From SXOA01 sp046593355 (lineage in GTDB: Bacteria; Planctomycetota; Planctomycetia; Pirellulales; Pirellulaceae), in contig JBKJNY010000141.1 of the NCBI GenBank assembly GCA_046593355.1, positions 1 to 64,000 of the forward strand: a stretch of DNA of 64,000 bases, in the 5' to 3' direction. How positions within the stretch are numbered: position 1 is the first letter of the stretch; each line of letters opens with the position of its first letter. Positions 17,043-24,955 of the stretch are shown here, piece after piece. The position numbers were made by a program, and so were the translations under genes. The notes beneath the pieces were generated by a model, which saw nothing but the letters and a program-made list of their open reading frames with translations, did not search any database and was not told where the DNA came from.

Positions 17043-18683
17043 ATGTATTTCTCCCCGCTCCTTGCTGCCCCTGGCGATCAACCGTTCCCCAGTTGGCTCA
17101 TCTATGTCGCCATCGCGGGCATACTTATCGCGCTGGCCGGCGTGACGATGCTGATGATCCTGATCCGCTTCTATAAGCGGTGCCCCAGCAACCGCGTGCT
17201 GGTCATTTTTGGCCGCACGGGGAAGGGACAGTCCAGCCGCACCATTCACGGCGGGGCGGCTTTCGTGATCCCGCTGATTCAGGACTACGCCTATCTCAGC
17301 CTGGAGCCGATCCAGATCGAAGTGCCGCTGCGGGGAGCTCTCTCTTCCGAAAATATCCGCGTCAACGTGCCCAGCGTCTTCACCGTCGCCATCGACACCA
17401 AGCCCGAGGTGATGCAAAACGCCGCGATTCGTTTGCTGGGCCTAACGACGGCAGAGGTTCGCAAGCAGGCCGAGGAAATGATCTTTGGCCAGCTCAGGCA
17501 GGTGATCGCGTCGATGGGAATCGAGGAGATCAACCGGGACCGCGATACGTTCCTCAAGCACGTGCAGCATTCGCTCGAACCGGAGCTCGCCAAGATCGGC
17601 TTGACGCTGATCAACGTCAACATCACGGACATCACCGACGAATCCGGCTATATCGATGCCATCGGCCAGAAGGCGGCTTCCCTGGCGATTCAGCAGGCCC
17701 GCGGCGACGTCGCGGACAACGAGAAAATGGGCGAGACCCGGGTCGCCGGCGCGGAGCGCGACAAGTCGATTCAAGTGGCCAGCGCCCGCAAGGAACAGTC
17801 CATTGGCACCCGCGAGGCCGAGCGGGAACAAGCGGTCCGCATCGCCACGCTCGAGAAAGAGCAGATGGTCGGCGAGAAGTCCGCCCAGTTCGAGCGCGAG
17901 GCCCAGGTGAAGGACTCCGAGCGGCAAATGCGTATCCAGGTGGCCGAAGCCGACGCCTCCGCCATCGACGGCGAGAACACGGCCGCGGCCCGCGTGGCAA
18001 CTTCCGCGGCGGAGTTGGCCATCAAGAAAGCCGAAGCCTACGAGCGGGGCGAAGGCCGCCGCAAGCAGGCCGAGGCCGCCGTTTTGGAAATTCAGAACCG
18101 GGCAATGGCCAAGGCCGCGATCGCGGAAGCCGAACGCGTGGAAGCCGAGCAGCGTGCCAAGCTGGAAGCCCCCGCCAAGGCCCAGAAGGCCCGCATGATC
18201 GTCGACGCCGAAGCCGCTGCCGACAAACGGCGGATCGAAGCCAGAGCCGAAGCGGACGCCATCTATCTCAAGTTGGAAGCGGAAGCTCGCGGTCAGTACG
18301 AAATCCTGGCGAAGAAGGGTGAGGGCCTCAAGCAGATTGTGGAATCCTGCGGCGGCGCGAACCAGGCGTTCCAGATGCTCATGCTGGAGCACCTCGACAA
18401 TCTGGCCGATGCCTCGGCCAAGGCCATCTCGAACATCAAGTTTGACAAGATTGTGGTCTGGGAAGGCGGCGGTCAGAACGGCCGCAGCAGCACGGCCGAC
18501 TTCCTGAGCGGCATGGCCAAGTGCATGCCCCCCATGTTGCAGGTGATGAAAGACATCGGCGGAATCGATCTCCCCACCTCGCTGGTCCGGCTGGCGGGGG
18601 CTGAATCGAGCTCGGTCGCTGCCGCCACACCCAAACCGCCCGCCAACGGTGACCTGCCGGTCAAGTCGGCGGGGAAGGGGTAA
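17043..18683 (+). CDS. Flotillin/YqiK-like SPFH membrane protein
   Basis: This 546-residue flotillin has an N-terminal membrane helix (WLIYVAIAGILIALAGVTMLMILI), an SPFH domain (about 45-230, with RTIHGGAAFVIPLIQDYAYLSLEP) and a long Ala/Glu-rich coiled coil (about 230-420). The C-terminal oligomerisation region contains VESCGGANQAFQMLMLEHL. Flotillins form large membrane assemblies (functional microdomains). GGAG lies 8 nt before the ATG. No nfeD-type partner gene is adjacent, although flotillins often have one. A hairpin repeat follows the stop. Confidence 0.92.
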   Translation: MYFSPLLAAPGDQPFPSWLIYVAIAGILIALAGVTMLMILIRFYKRCPSNRVLVIFGRTGKGQSSRTIHGGAAFVIPLIQDYAYLSLEPIQIEVPLRGALSSENIRVNVPSVFTVAIDTKPEVMQNAAIRLLGLTTAEVRKQAEEMIFGQLRQVIASMGIEEINRDRDTFLKHVQHSLEPELAKIGLTLINVNITDITDESGYIDAIGQKAASLAIQQARGDVADNEKMGETRVAGAERDKSIQVASARKEQSIGTREAEREQAVRIATLEKEQMVGEKSAQFEREAQVKDSERQMRIQVAEADASAIDGENTAAARVATSAAELAIKKAEAYERGEGRRKQAEAAVLEIQNRAMAKAAIAEAERVEAEQRAKLEAPAKAQKARMIVDAEAAADKRRIEARAEADAIYLKLEAEARGQYEILAKKGEGLKQIVESCGGANQAFQMLMLEHLDNLADASAKAISNIKFDKIVVWEGGGQNGRSSTADFLSGMAKCMPPMLQVMKDIGGIDLPTSLVRLAGAESSSVAAATPKPPANGDLPVKSAGKG

Positions 18684-18715
18684 CTGGCCGAACGACCGCC
18701 AACCATCCCGTTTTG

Positions 18716-18795
18716 TGGGTGGCACGCCCACGGCTTTGCGTGGGCGTGATTTCCGGGGTCCACATGGCCACTCAAAGCAGTGGCCATGCCACCCA
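18716..18795. repeat. Inverted repeat TGGGTGGCACGCCCACGG family, copy D1
   Basis: The outer arms TGGGTGGCA/TGCCACCCA enclose nested hairpins (CACGCCCACG...CGTGGGCGTG and TGGCCACT...AGTGGCCA). It sits between the convergent flotillin and holA genes. Copy D2 is at 20023-20103 on the other side of holA; both share the first 32 bases. Confidence 0.88.
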
Positions 18796-18824
18796 GAATT
18801 GTAGCAGTTGTCCCGGTACAGTCG

Positions 18825-19940
18825 TTATCGTCGGGCCGCTGCTTTTGGAATCGGTGGCGCGGCTTCTTTGGACATCCGCAGAAAGAGCTGTTCGAGGACG
18901 AAGCGAGCGCGGTCGGCGTGGGAGTGGGAGCCTTTGAGCGCGAGGTCGATTTCCATCAGCCAGCGGTAGATGTTACCCGCCCGCACGCGGCCGAGCTGGA
19001 TGAGCGCGTCCTCGGCTTTCTTGAGCGTACCGGTGGGCCAATCCCGCACGCCGACACGGGTGAGGGCTTCCTTGATGGCGATGCGTTCGCCGCGGCGCTC
19101 CGCCTGCTGAAAGGCCCGCGTCGCGGAGGCGTAGCGGCGGAGGGACCAGGAGATGGAGCCGAACAGGGCCAGGGGATGCTCGCCCGATTGCAGCAGCCGG
19201 TCGAGCTGCGCGAGGGCGTCGGCTGCGTTGCCGCTGGCTGCGGAATCGACCAGGTCCCAGGTGCTCTTCGTCTTCCAGCCGCCAATGACTTCCTGCACGA
19301 GCTCCGCGGTGGCCTTCTTGCCGGCGGGAACAAATAGCGCCAGCTTCGCCAGGTCCATATCGAGTACGCCGAAGTTCGGCCCGGAGAGCCCGACCAGGAG
19401 CTGCGCGGCGTCCCGCGGAATTTGCACCTTGTGTTCGCTGGCTCCCCATTTAGTCACCCAGGCCGCGACGGCGTTCTCGTCGATTTCCTTATTCTTGCCG
19501 CGCGAAAACATCGGCGGCTTGCATTCAATTTGCATCGCCGACTGGTCCACCGCTTTGTAGAGCCGCGTGTTGGCGGCCCAGTCGCTGACTTCCAGCACCA
19601 GCAAGCCGGAGTGCTTCTTCTTGGCGATATAGTCTTCGAGCCGATCACGCTGGGCGGTGACGAAGGCATCGGCCCCTTCCAGCAGCACCATTCGCGGCCC
19701 GCCGCCGCCGAAGAGGGACTGCGTGGAGAGCTCGTCCGCCACGTCCCGCCAATCCGGCATCCGCTCTTCGCAGTCATGCACCGTCGGCGGCTCTTCGCTC
19801 TTGTCGCCAAGAGCCTGTTTGCGAAGTTCGCCCAGGGCCAGGCGCTTCAGGAATTGCTCGTCGCCAAACAACACGCAAATCCCCGTTGGCACATGGCCCT
19901 GGGGGGCGGCGAGATAGTCGAGGACGTGGATGGTGGGCAT
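18825..19940 (-). CDS. holA: DNA polymerase III delta subunit
   Basis: HolA is the clamp-loader delta subunit that opens the sliding clamp. The 371 residues carry a weak N-terminal P-loop-less AAA-like domain (PTIHVLDYLAAPQGHVPTGICVLFGDEQFLKR), then the FGGGGPRMVLLEGADAF region and a helical collar domain at the C-terminus (LDRLLQSGEHPLALFGSISWSLRRY). Length is typical (about 340-370). Copies of the same inverted repeat flank the gene on both sides. Its start is divergent from the MFS gene. Confidence 0.9.
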   Translation of the reverse strand: MPTIHVLDYLAAPQGHVPTGICVLFGDEQFLKRLALGELRKQALGDKSEEPPTVHDCEERMPDWRDVADELSTQSLFGGGGPRMVLLEGADAFVTAQRDRLEDYIAKKKHSGLLVLEVSDWAANTRLYKAVDQSAMQIECKPPMFSRGKNKEIDENAVAAWVTKWGASEHKVQIPRDAAQLLVGLSGPNFGVLDMDLAKLALFVPAGKKATAELVQEVIGGWKTKSTWDLVDSAASGNAADALAQLDRLLQSGEHPLALFGSISWSLRRYASATRAFQQAERRGERIAIKEALTRVGVRDWPTGTLKKAEDALIQLGRVRAGNIYRWLMEIDLALKGSHSHADRARFVLEQLFLRMSKEAAPPIPKAAARR

Positions 19941-20022
19941 GAATGAGCATGGTACGCCTCTTGTGAAAGATCATCCAGGCAGGCAGGATAGAACCTCCGC
20001 CAATCCCCATCCTCACTGCTGA

Positions 20023-20103
20023 TGGGTGGCACGCCCACGGCTTTGCGTGGGCGTGAGAACCGCCTCAGAGCCACGCCCACTCCGAGCAGTGGGCGTGCCA
20101 CCC
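20023..20103. repeat. Inverted repeat, copy D2, in the holA/MFS promoter region
   Basis: The outer arms TGGGTGGCACGCC/GGCGTGCCACCC enclose smaller hairpins. It fills most of the 177-bp divergent gap between holA and the MFS gene and ends 14 bp before the MFS ATG. If transcribed it would put strong structure in the MFS leader, over the usual ribosome-binding position. No Shine-Dalgarno is visible there. Confidence 0.88.
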
Positions 20104-20117
20104 TTTGTTCTTCATTT

Positions 20118-21503
20118 ATGGCAAGTTCCGACCCGGCTTCTCCAGACCCCGCTGATCCCCAGACCCGCGGATCGCTGCTGGTCATCTTTCTGACGGTCTT
20201 CATCGATCTGCTCGGCTTTGGGATGGTGCTGCCGCTACTCCCCATTTATGCCAGTGATTTCGGCCTGGCGGAGCATGGCTGGCAAATTGGGGCCTTGATG
20301 GCCTCGTTTTCCTTGATGCAGTTCCTGTTCGCGCCGCTCTGGGGGCGGCTCTCGGATCGCATTGGCCGGCGGCCGGTTTTGATTGTGGGGCTCCTCGGCT
20401 CAGTCGTTTTCTACGCTCTGTTCGGAGTCGCCTCGATTCAGAAGAGCCTGCTGCTGCTGTTTGTCGCCCGCATCGGAGCAGGAATCGCGGGAGCAACCAT
20501 TTCCACCGCGCAGGCGTACATCGCGGACACGACTACACCGCAGACTCGGGCTCGTGGCATGGCGCTCATCGGAGCGGCATTTGGACTGGGCTTCACCTTC
20601 GGACCGCTGCTCGCTGCTGCGGCGATACTCAGCTCGGGAACGAATGTCAGCAACAGTCCCTGGCCGGGTTTCGTCGCGTCGGGACTATCGGCCGTCGCCC
20701 TTCTGCTGGCCATCTTTCGGCTGCCGGAATCGCTAAAACCGGGGCATGCCAAGATGCAACTGGGAATCTTCAACCCCCAGGCGCTTTCCGACTCTCTTTC
20801 CACTCCCACCATTGGTGCACTGCTAGTCACTTCGTTCATCGGCGTTGTTTCCTTTGGCGGCTATGAAACGACCATTGCTTTGCTGCTGGCCGACAAACGG
20901 CACGGGTTTTCGTTCTCGCTGATTCAGGTCACGCTCTTCTTTGCCTTCATCGGAGTCGTGCTGAGCCTGGTACAAGGAGGAATCGTGCGGCGTCTGTCGG
21001 GGCGAATTCCCGAGAGTGGAATGGCGACGATTGGCGCACTACTCACCATCGTGGGCTTCGTCATGCTGTCGCAGGCCCGGCCGTCGCGGCAACTCACAGC
21101 GCTATTGATGACGCCGGTGTTTGGGGGCTGGTACGAGGTTGCGTGGCCAACAACATGGGACACCACCTTTCTGATGACAGCCTCTGCCATCGAAGTCACC
21201 GGCTTCGCCTTCATGACCCCCTCGCTGCAGTCCCTCATTAGCCGGCGGAGCGACCCGGCGAAGCAGGGTGGCATTCTAGGAGTCAGCCAGGGAGTGAGTG
21301 CGCTCGCCCGAATTATCGGCCCACTGGTAGCAGTGCCGCTGTTTACGAACGTCTCCCATACGAGCCCCTACTTTGCCTCGATGGGACTCATGGTCCTGGG
21401 GCTGGCCGCGCTGCTCATCGGCGCGCGGGGGGGAAGAGATTATGGAGAGCCTACTCGACACCAGCCTGAAGCGCAAGCGAAGGAAAGCGCGGACGGCGGA
21501 TAG
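20118..21503 (+). CDS. MFS transporter, TetA/multidrug-efflux-like
   Basis: The protein has 461 residues from the ATG at 20118; upstream in-frame codons lie inside the D2 repeat. It shows about 12 membrane segments and the MFS signatures DLLGFGMVLPLLPIYA in helix 1 and GRLSDRIGRRPVLIVG in loop 2-3. A helix-5 motif (FGLGFTFGPLLAA) like that of drug/H+ antiporters is also present. The TetA-like family exports drugs by proton antiport; the substrate here is unknown. A loop between helices 8 and 10 (about 325-350) is longer than usual. The last 15 or so residues (HQPEAQAKESADGG) are encoded by an intergenic inverted repeat, which also supplies the stop. Confidence 0.88.
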   Translation: MASSDPASPDPADPQTRGSLLVIFLTVFIDLLGFGMVLPLLPIYASDFGLAEHGWQIGALMASFSLMQFLFAPLWGRLSDRIGRRPVLIVGLLGSVVFYALFGVASIQKSLLLLFVARIGAGIAGATISTAQAYIADTTTPQTRARGMALIGAAFGLGFTFGPLLAAAAILSSGTNVSNSPWPGFVASGLSAVALLLAIFRLPESLKPGHAKMQLGIFNPQALSDSLSTPTIGALLVTSFIGVVSFGGYETTIALLLADKRHGFSFSLIQVTLFFAFIGVVLSLVQGGIVRRLSGRIPESGMATIGALLTIVGFVMLSQARPSRQLTALLMTPVFGGWYEVAWPTTWDTTFLMTASAIEVTGFAFMTPSLQSLISRRSDPAKQGGILGVSQGVSALARIIGPLVAVPLFTNVSHTSPYFASMGLMVLGLAALLIGARGGRDYGEPTRHQPEAQAKESADGG

Positions 21504-21537
21504 GAAGCTTTCCTTCGCTTGCGCTTCAGGCTTGTGT
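21458..21537. repeat. Long inverted repeat, copy B2, containing two stop codons
   Basis: The arms 21458-21486 and 21509-21537 (core CCTGAAGCGCAAGCGAAGGAAA) are near-perfect complements. The MFS gene reads through the left arm and stops at 21503. The convergent small gene stops at 21526-21528 inside the right arm. The element has thus been recruited as the shared 3' end of both genes. Confidence 0.9.
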
Positions 21538-21747
21538 GCGCCTACCCACGATTTCCTTTTTCTTCGCCTGCGGTGTTAAATACTCGCGGAAGCGAAACTC
21601 GAGCTCCCGCAGTTGGGCGGTCATCAAGGCGTCAAAACGGACGTAGGCGGTTGCGAAGCGCTCCAGCTCGTTGATGGGCTCTGGTCCACGAACGACCAGG
21701 ATAATTTCTGTTACCGAACCGGATTTTGGCGTTTGGTGGCTCTTCAT
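21526..21747 (-). CDS. Small hypothetical protein
   Basis: This is a 73-residue protein of unknown function. I use the ATG at 21747 because AGGGGA lies 9-10 nt upstream; the frame is open further but without a site. The sequence is one beta strand (SVTEIILVVRG) followed by a long amphipathic helix (INELERFATAYVRFDALMTAQLRELEFRFREYL). That suggests a small coiled or dimerising protein. The stop codon lies in the B2 repeat arm. Confidence 0.55.
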   Translation of the reverse strand: MKSHQTPKSGSVTEIILVVRGPEPINELERFATAYVRFDALMTAQLRELEFRFREYLTPQAKKKEIVGRRTQA

Positions 21748-22185
21748 GGCTGTTTCCCCTTTTTGAGGGTCCGCCCGGCAGGCCCCGGCGGATGGTTCGG
21801 TATGAAGCAATCGTTATGCCAGCATCGCTTCCGCAGACGTCGATTCTATGCAAGCCATTGTCCCGTAACGCTTTATCGCCGATACGGTCCTCTAACGGTC
21901 AGTTTTTCCGCCTCTTTTTTGGCCAGCACCGTCCCGCTTTGACGACACCTTGCGTCTCAGAATAGAACGGTCCGCAGGTGGCAATTCGATGGGCCCTTGT
22001 GCCAACTTGAACGGAAACTTGAAAAAATTTCCCCAGCCGGCCCAATACTCTTCCCCCGCAGGCGAAAAACTCCCTATGTCCGGCGCATAGCGAACCTTGT
22101 GGTTTCGCCGTTGGACGTTGGAATTTCAGCGGAGTCATTATCCGGAAGCGTTGTCCGGCAGAATCGCTCACCTCAGGAGGGCCGT
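21748..22185. other. Non-coding stretch between small gene and coiled-coil gene
   Basis: About 440 bp without a convincing gene. It holds the leaders of the two divergent genes. Weak -35-like TTGAAA and TTGGAC hexamers occur, but no partner -10 at good spacing. I see no repeat and no RNA gene here. Confidence 0.5.
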
Positions 22186-22992
22186 ATGGTTAAGAAAAGT
22201 TTAGTCGTGGGAGGGGTCATCGTGCTGTTGCTCGGCCTGTTCTTTGGTCGAGACGCCATCAGCTACAGCAGAACGTCGCTCGGCTGGATTCGCCAGTCGG
22301 TGAAGGACGCGGTTCCGGTCGAGTTTGAACTCACCCGGGCGCGCGACATGATCAAGGGGCTGACCCCCGAAATCCGCCACAACATGCATGTGATTGCGAC
22401 GGAAGAAGTCGAGGTCCAGGGTCTGCGTGACAACCTGGCCGCCGGCGAAAAGCAAATCGCCAAAAACAAGGCCGACATCGAACGCCTGTCGACCGACCTC
22501 AAGAAGGGTGACAGCCACTTCGTCTACTGCGGCAAGAACTACACCTCCAAGCAGGTCGAAGCCGATCTGACGAACCGCTTTGAGCAGTTCAAGGTGAAGG
22601 ACGCCACCGTGGCGAAGCTCCGCCAGATCCTGGCTGCCCGTGAAGCTGGCCTGGTCGCCGGCCGCGAGAAGCTCAAGGTGATGGAATTGGCCAAGACCCA
22701 GCTTGAACTTGATGTTGCAAACCACGACGCCCGTCTGGAAATGGTGAAGGTTGCCCAGTCGTCCAGCAATTTCAACTTCGACGACAGCCGCCTCAGCCGC
22801 ACCAAGGAACTGGTCAAGGACATCGGCACCCGGATCGACGTGGCTGAGAAGCTCGTCAATGCCGAGACCGTCACCCCCGGCCAGATCAACTTGGAAGAGC
22901 CGACCGCGAACAACATCGCTGAGCAGATCACCGAGTACTTCAAGCAGACTGGTGAAAAGGAAGCCGAGCAGAACGTGGTGAAGCTCGACTAA
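22186..22992 (+). CDS. Membrane-anchored coiled-coil protein of unknown function
   Basis: The protein has 268 residues from the ATG at 22186, which has a strong site (CAGGAGGG, 7 nt spacing); longer in-frame starts lack one. A single N-terminal membrane helix (SLVVGGVIVLLLGLFF) is followed by an almost wholly helical, charged region (about 30-240). It has heptad-like stretches (for example LRDNLAAGEKQIAKNKADIERL) and a short GDSHFVYCGKNYTSKQVE insert. I know similar proteins in planctomycetes but no assigned role. The optimal start site suggests high expression. A paired-hairpin repeat and a U-tract terminator follow. Confidence 0.75.
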   Translation: MVKKSLVVGGVIVLLLGLFFGRDAISYSRTSLGWIRQSVKDAVPVEFELTRARDMIKGLTPEIRHNMHVIATEEVEVQGLRDNLAAGEKQIAKNKADIERLSTDLKKGDSHFVYCGKNYTSKQVEADLTNRFEQFKVKDATVAKLRQILAAREAGLVAGREKLKVMELAKTQLELDVANHDARLEMVKVAQSSSNFNFDDSRLSRTKELVKDIGTRIDVAEKLVNAETVTPGQINLEEPTANNIAEQITEYFKQTGEKEAEQNVVKLD

Positions 22993-22997
22993 CTAAA

Positions 22998-23048
22998 GTA
23001 CTCCTCTCGCTCCGCGAGAGGGGTCATCACGCGGAGCGTGATGAGTAC
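22998..23048. repeat. Paired-hairpin intergenic repeat, copy 3
   Basis: It is bounded by GTACTCC and GAGTAC. The first hairpin is CCTCTCG-CTCCG-CGAGAGG and the second is TCATCACG-CGGAG-CGTGATGA. The stems differ completely from the other copies, but the loops are the same. It starts 6 bp after the coiled-coil gene stop. Confidence 0.85.
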
Positions 23049-23102
23049 TATCAGAACTCCACATTCGGCGTCTCTCGGCCATGAAGAGCGCCGAAATCCT
23101 TG

Positions 23103-23141
23103 CCGCAGGTCTTCTCCCCGGAGACCTGCGGCTTTTTGCTG
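23103..23141 (+). terminator. Intrinsic terminator of the coiled-coil gene
   Basis: CCGCAGGTC pairs with GACCTGCGG around a short centre and is followed directly by CTTTTTG. It lies 110 bp downstream of the coiled-coil gene, after the paired-hairpin repeat. This is one of the few canonical stem-plus-U-tract terminators in the window. Confidence 0.75.
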
Positions 23142-23160
23142 CGCTAAGAACGGCGGGTTG

Positions 23161-23341
23161 AACCGCGGAGGACGGGGAGAGGCGCGGAGGAGAAGGGGAT
23201 TTGAGATTTTGGATTTGAGATTTGAGACTTGGAATCGGGATGGGGAAACAACATTTAGCGTCGGCCTGGTTCTCAAATTCCAAATCTCAAATTCCGCTCC
23301 TTTGCTCCTCCTCTGCGTTTCTCCGCGTCCTCCGCGGTTTA
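23161..23341. repeat. Large inverted repeat (CCGCGGAGGACG family)
   Basis: The outer arms AACCGCGGAGGACG...CGTCCTCCGCGGTT are separated by about 110 bp. The centre contains inner complementary tracts (GGATTTGAGATTTTGG / CCAAATCTCAAATTCC type). The arms remain recognisable over about 35 bp with mismatches. It is intergenic, between the terminator and the FHA gene. It resembles a non-autonomous mobile or dispersed repeat. Confidence 0.8.
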
Positions 23342-23420
23342 TAACTCGCCTGCCGCTATATTAGGGTCTCGCGAGCGAATAACTTAAGTTGCGGTCAAGT
23401 TGGCAGCTTAGATATCGAGC

Positions 23421-24824
23421 ATGTTCCAGCCCTGGCGATTCAAACTGAAGGAAGCGGAAGTCGCCTTGGAACAAGGGCGTCTGGAGGATGCCGCGCGGCT
23501 GCTGCGGGAAGGAGACTTGCCGACTTATCTGCCCGCCCAGCAAATGCTCGCACAGGTGTCCGCGAAGATCGGGGTGCGTGCCGCGCTCCGGGCGCGGGGC
23601 GGCGAATTCGAAACGGCCTGGCGAGACCTGGATGCGGCCCGCAACCTCTCCGGCGAGACCGCCGACTGGCTGGCCGCTCATAAATCTGTCATGGATTGCG
23701 CACTTGATGCCGTCATCAATCATCTTCGGGGCAATGACTTTGACGGCGCTATCGCCCAGCTTGACAAGCTCGCCAAACGCAAGCCCGCCGGCGGTTCGCT
23801 GGCAGCCCTGCGGGAAGTCGCCCGCCGGCTGGATTCCGCCCGCAAGCTGAGCCTCCGCGGCAAGTTCGCCGATGCCGAAGCGCAGCTCCATGCCGCCGCC
23901 GCCTTGCAGCCGAGCCTGGCTTTCATCGGCGATCAAAAGCAACTTTGTCGCGAGCGGGGGGAGCGCTACCGGCTGCTGTCCGAGCAACTGCACCGTGCTT
24001 TAGCCGTCAGCGACTGGACGGCAGCAGTCGCGAGCGCGGATTCGATCCTGGAGATCGCGCCGGAAAACCCCGTCGCCCGCGACGCCCGCATGCGGGCCTG
24101 GAATGAAGTGGGCGCGAAGTTCGCCGATTCACGAGCCGCCGGTGGTCGTTCCGTTACCGAAACACAGCACTGGCCCGGGAGCAACCCCAAGAAGAACGCG
24201 GATGGCGGCGACGAATTAGCCGAGCGCCCTCGCGGTCCACGGTTCATTCTCTGGATCGACGGAGTCGGCGGCTATCTGGTTTGCCTCAGCGACGAGGTCA
24301 TCATCGGCCAGTCGTTCCCCGGCTCCAAGGCGGACGTGGCCATTCAAGCGGACATTTCCCGCCGGCACGTGAAGATTCGCCGCGAAGGGGAAGGCTACGT
24401 CCTCGACCCGCTGCAGGAGAAGGTCAAAGTTGACGGCAAGCCGGTATCCTCCCCGATGCTCCTCTCCGACGGCGACGAGCTGGAGCTGGGCGAAGGGGTC
24501 CGCCTCCGCTTCCGCAAGCCGCACGTCCTCTCCGCCTCCGCCCGCCTGGAGATGGTCAGCCGCCATCGCACCCAGCCGCACGTGGACGGCATCCTGCTGA
24601 TGGCCGAATCCTGCGTCCTCGGCCCCAAATGGCAGAATCACGTCGTCTGTCGCGAATGGAAGGGGGACGTTGTGCTGTTCCGGCAGGAAGAAAAAATCTT
24701 CTGCCGCGCGATGGAATCCATCGAAATCGACGGGAAACTACACGACGGCCGCGGCAGGCTGGCCGCCAACTCGCACGTGCAGGGGACGGACTTTTCTCTG
24801 ACGCTCGAGCCCTGTTCGTCGTAA
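23421..24824 (+). CDS. FHA-domain protein with TPR-like N-terminal half
   Basis: The 467 residues comprise a helical N-terminal half (about 1-235) built of TPR-like repeats (RLEDAARLLREGDL, GNDFDGAIAQLDKLAKRKP, GKFADAEAQLHAAAAL, SDWTAAVASADSILEIAPENP), then a variable linker. An FHA domain follows (about 273-365, IGQSFPGSKADVAIQ, then ISRRHVKIRREGEGYVLDP). FHA domains bind phosphothreonine, and the key S-R-R-H core is present. A C-terminal part (about 370-467) has a second, degraded FHA-like pattern. It could be a reader for the window's Ser/Thr kinase, which is inference only. Confidence 0.85.
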   Translation: MFQPWRFKLKEAEVALEQGRLEDAARLLREGDLPTYLPAQQMLAQVSAKIGVRAALRARGGEFETAWRDLDAARNLSGETADWLAAHKSVMDCALDAVINHLRGNDFDGAIAQLDKLAKRKPAGGSLAALREVARRLDSARKLSLRGKFADAEAQLHAAAALQPSLAFIGDQKQLCRERGERYRLLSEQLHRALAVSDWTAAVASADSILEIAPENPVARDARMRAWNEVGAKFADSRAAGGRSVTETQHWPGSNPKKNADGGDELAERPRGPRFILWIDGVGGYLVCLSDEVIIGQSFPGSKADVAIQADISRRHVKIRREGEGYVLDPLQEKVKVDGKPVSSPMLLSDGDELELGEGVRLRFRKPHVLSASARLEMVSRHRTQPHVDGILLMAESCVLGPKWQNHVVCREWKGDVVLFRQEEKIFCRAMESIEIDGKLHDGRGRLAANSHVQGTDFSLTLEPCSS

Positions 24825-24861
24825 CCCGCTTCAGCGGGTAAAAGAACCGGCTCATGCCGGT
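24825..24861. terminator. Two short hairpins after the FHA gene
   Basis: CCCGCTTCAGCGGG and AACCGGCTCATGCCGGTT follow the FHA stop immediately. There is no U-tract. Both loops contain TCA. They are a plausible 3' end structure, or another small repeat type. The rest of the gap to the beta-helix gene holds nothing I recognise. Confidence 0.55.
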
Positions 24862-24955
24862 TGCCCAAAGTCCATGTGGCGACCCGCGCCTTGAGTTCGT
24901 CGTGCGCTACGAATTGGCCGTTGTCAGCAGCTAGCCATGTCACGAGGCTGTTTCG

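Noticed and set aside
17442..18731. Long open frame antisense to the flotillin gene
   Set aside because: Low-complexity Gly/Leu/Arg/His sequence mirroring the flotillin coiled coil; no start site or family.
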